In this document: in pieces, positions 61,969 to 64,000 of the stretch
Position numbering within the stretch: position 1 is the first letter of the stretch
How the letters are laid out: every line of letters starts with the position of its first letter
From: Pyruvatibacter mobilis
GTDB taxonomy: Bacteria > Pseudomonadota > Alphaproteobacteria > CGMCC-115125
Length of the DNA: 64,000 bases
Direction of reading: 5' to 3'
Assembly: GCF_012848855.1 (NCBI RefSeq)
Contig: NZ_CP051630.1
Location: forward strand, 2,459,501-2,523,500
The notes under the pieces: model-generated
Told to the model about the DNA's origin: nothing
The model's database searches: none
Seen by the model: the letters and a program-made list of their open reading frames with translations, nothing else
Position numbers and translations under genes: made by a program

Positions 61969-64000
61969 AGGAGCCAATTGACGACATCGAAGCTTGGTCA
62001 CAGAAGCTGTCCCCATGGAGACAAGACGCTTTACGACGCTTGGCTATAAGTGATCAACTTACTGACAATGATTTCGCCGATCTGATGGCAATGATCAAAG
62101 ATGAAGCTGGTTTCAAGTTGGAAACGCCTGCACCTTCGGCGGTCCCCTTTAACAAATCTCATTTTGGCGGTGCAAATAGAACTCCTGTCACCCTCAAAAA
62201 AATTAGCAATGTTCAGAATGTCAATCGACTGGCAGCGAATGCTGAGCTTGAGTTTTGTCCAAACGCATTGACAGTGGTCTACGGTCGAAACGGCAGCGGC
62301 AAAAGCGGGTTCGTTCGCATATTGCGCACGGCGTGCCGCACGCGGGTGGAAAATCCCGCCAAACTCAAGGTTCTTTCTGATGTTTACGGCGGCGGCACTG
62401 ATCCGCAGTCAGCCAATATAATCATTGATACGGGCAATGGGGAAACGCCGATCCCTTGGACGACAGGGATGACGGCAGCACCCGAACTCTCGCAAATTTC
62501 TGTGTTCGACACACTTTCCGCGCAGATTTATGTCGATAGCGGCAACCAGATTCGATATCTGCCCTTCGGTCTCGCCTTACCTCATCGACTCAACGGAGCT
62601 TGCCTTAAGCTCAAAGAAAACTTCGACGCAGAGCGAGAGACAACGGTCGGAAACAAGGTCAGTCTAACGACGATCATGTTCCCCATCCAGCGAGAAACAA
62701 AGAGCCAGCTGTTTGACAAAGCACTCAATAAAGACTCATCCGACAATGCGATTGAAGTGGCGGCAACATTTTCGACTGCAGATCAAGAGCGGCTCGACGA
62801 GGTCATCGCGATCCTATCGGCAAGTGCAGCGGCGGTCGCCGACCTGACCTCTCTCATCGGCTGGGTACAGGCGGTCGCAAGCGAGTGCGAAATCGCTGCG
62901 ACTGCTTTCTCAGACTCGGCCCTGACCGGATTCACAACCTTGTGGAAAAGCGCCGTCACTGCACGCCAGACAGCGCAGCTCTCGGCAAGCGCTCTGTTTA
63001 CAGATGAACCACTTCCCGGCGTAGGAAGCGAGAGTTGGCGCGCTCTATGGGCCGCAGCGCGCGATTATTCTGTCAAAGAGGCGTATGTCGGCGCAGACTT
63101 CCCGGTCACTGAAGCGGCAAGTTGCGTGCTTTGCCAGCAGCCGCTGCTTCCCGCTGGCACCGAGCGAATGCAGAGATTTAAGAATTACATCGACGATACC
63201 CTCGATGTGGCTGCCGCAAAGGCAGAGAAGGCCGTCTCCGATGCTGCCGACACACTGCCGGCTCTGACGCATCTGAGCGCGGACGGATTTTCGGAACGGG
63301 TCGAGCAGATTCGTCAGCGCGACCCGAAACTCGCCGATGCCCTATCATGTTTTCAGGTGTCAGCGACCCAGCGGCGCGAAGAGGCCGCTGCGCGGTTGAC
63401 AGGCGACGACAGTGCGCCCGTTTCGGCGCTTGTCTCGCCGCATGCCGAGTTGAAAGAATTAGCTCGAAACCTCGGCGACGAAAAGGACAAGCGTGTCAAG
63501 GCTGGCGAGGCGCAGGAGCGCGAGAGGCTCGCCAGCGAAAAGGCCGAACTTGAAGACAAGAAGATACTTGCGGCCAACCGGGAAAAGTTGGTCACGCGGC
63601 GGGATCTCCTTGAAACTGACGCAGCTTTCGAAAAAGCGTCGGCCGAACTACAGACTACGGGGATCACGCGGCGCGCAAACGAGTTGGTCGATTCGCATCT
63701 CACAAATGCGGTGGTGACGCGTTTCGACGACGAGCGCGGGCGGTTCGACATCATGCACCTCAAAGTCGGACTTTCGCGCAAGAGCGGTCAGACCAAAGCC
63801 GAATTCGAAGTCGATCCACAGACAAAACTTACCAAGGTTACTTCGGAAATTCTCAGCGAAGGAGAGCAGCGGGCACTCGCGCTAGCTGGCTTTCTCACGG
63901 AAGTAGCTTTGACCGAGGGGTCTGGACCGATAATCGTCGACGACCCAGTATCATCGCTCGACCGCGACCGGAGCGCGCGCGTTGCAGAACGCCTCGCCGA
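61965..64000 (+). CDS. SMC/RecF-like AAA ATPase with CxxC motif, 3' end beyond window
   Basis: An open frame from TTG 61965 (AAGGGG six bases before it) to the window end, 678 codons without a stop. An N-terminal helical segment, WSQKLSPWRQDALRRL (res 11-26), precedes Walker A VVYGRNGSGKSGF (~104-116). A central region with short coiled coils carries CVLCQQP (C387, C390), a likely zinc-hook-like turn. The ABC-type signature LSEGEQRALALAGF (~630) and Walker B PIIVDDPVSSLDRD (~653) follow. Family-wise it is an AAA_13/RecF-like ATPase as in many phage-defence proteins. The C-terminal end, where an effector domain could be, is not visible. Confidence 0.82.
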   Translation, partial: MKEPIDDIEAWSQKLSPWRQDALRRLAISDQLTDNDFADLMAMIKDEAGFKLETPAPSAVPFNKSHFGGANRTPVTLKKISNVQNVNRLAANAELEFCPNALTVVYGRNGSGKSGFVRILRTACRTRVENPAKLKVLSDVYGGGTDPQSANIIIDTGNGETPIPWTTGMTAAPELSQISVFDTLSAQIYVDSGNQIRYLPFGLALPHRLNGACLKLKENFDAERETTVGNKVSLTTIMFPIQRETKSQLFDKALNKDSSDNAIEVAATFSTADQERLDEVIAILSASAAAVADLTSLIGWVQAVASECEIAATAFSDSALTGFTTLWKSAVTARQTAQLSASALFTDEPLPGVGSESWRALWAAARDYSVKEAYVGADFPVTEAASCVLCQQPLLPAGTERMQRFKNYIDDTLDVAAAKAEKAVSDAADTLPALTHLSADGFSERVEQIRQRDPKLADALSCFQVSATQRREEAAARLTGDDSAPVSALVSPHAELKELARNLGDEKDKRVKAGEAQERERLASEKAELEDKKILAANREKLVTRRDLLETDAAFEKASAELQTTGITRRANELVDSHLTNAVVTRFDDERGRFDIMHLKVGLSRKSGQTKAEFEVDPQTKLTKVTSEILSEGEQRALALAGFLTEVALTEGSGPIIVDDPVSSLDRDRSARVAERLA

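Noticed and set aside
61965-64000. Assigning the last ATPase to RloC or PrrC anticodon nucleases
   Set aside because: The P-loop and CxxC are compatible, but the C-terminal nuclease domain that defines those families lies beyond the window, so the identity cannot be claimed.

Overview
The window is GC-rich chromosomal DNA from an alphaproteobacterium. Evidence: a GcrA cell-cycle regulator whose promoter carries a CtrA box and two DnaA boxes, a SAM-II riboswitch ahead of metZ, the long alphaproteobacterial forms of PstA, PstC and Dcd, an IalB-type periplasmic protein and a PAS_5 protein. The lineage is not resolved; a Parvibaculum/Rhodobiaceae-like organism is only a guess.

Positions 1-14,250: a leftward operon dcd-lrgA-lrgB-amidoligase-class I glutamine amidotransferase, the last cut by the window edge. 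Rightward metZ (SAM-II riboswitch plus terminator), apaG and trkH follow, then an exact 60-bp tandem repeat and a two-domain fatty acyl-CoA reductase of the Marinobacter wax-ester type. A leftward RND pump and its periplasmic adaptor close the block. Positions 14,250-21,640: arginine biosynthesis (argE rightward; argD-argF leftward with Hsp33 and a lipoprotein), an ABC-2 permease, and gcrA with an elaborate promoter.

Positions 21,690-30,990: a complete leftward phosphate regulon, phoR-pstS-pstC-pstA-pstB-phoU-phoB, with Pho-box-like repeats ahead of pstS and a strong hairpin without a U-tract between pstS and pstC. Positions 30,990-51,440: mixed accessory metabolism and regulation. It includes an acyl-CoA dehydrogenase, SDR, QueH, a TetR regulator divergent from a metal-dependent hydrolase plus a styrene-oxide-isomerase-like membrane protein across a double operator, an XRE/MmyB regulator, pirin, IalB-like, PAS_5, an Old Yellow Enzyme, a two-gene phosphonate module (TIGR03364-type oxidoreductase and PhnX), two AraC regulators, an autotransporter, and two exported proteins (isochorismatase-like and YHS).

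Positions 51,440-64,000: horizontally acquired DNA. A DUF6602 nuclease-like gene and a truncated HNH gene lie left of a 45-nt 3' fragment of tRNA-Arg(CCG). That fragment is the left attachment site of an island that begins with a tyrosine integrase and runs off the right edge. Its cargo is an AbiEi/AbiEii toxin-antitoxin pair, a WYL regulator, and a tightly coupled rightward operon: SbcD, SbcC, a 46-residue protein and an SMC/RecF-like ATPase with a CxxC motif, which is truncated by the window end. WYL and sbcD are divergent across three TATAC repeats spaced exactly 15 bp apart. This WYL-SbcDC-small protein-ATPase locus is the best candidate here for an undescribed defence system.
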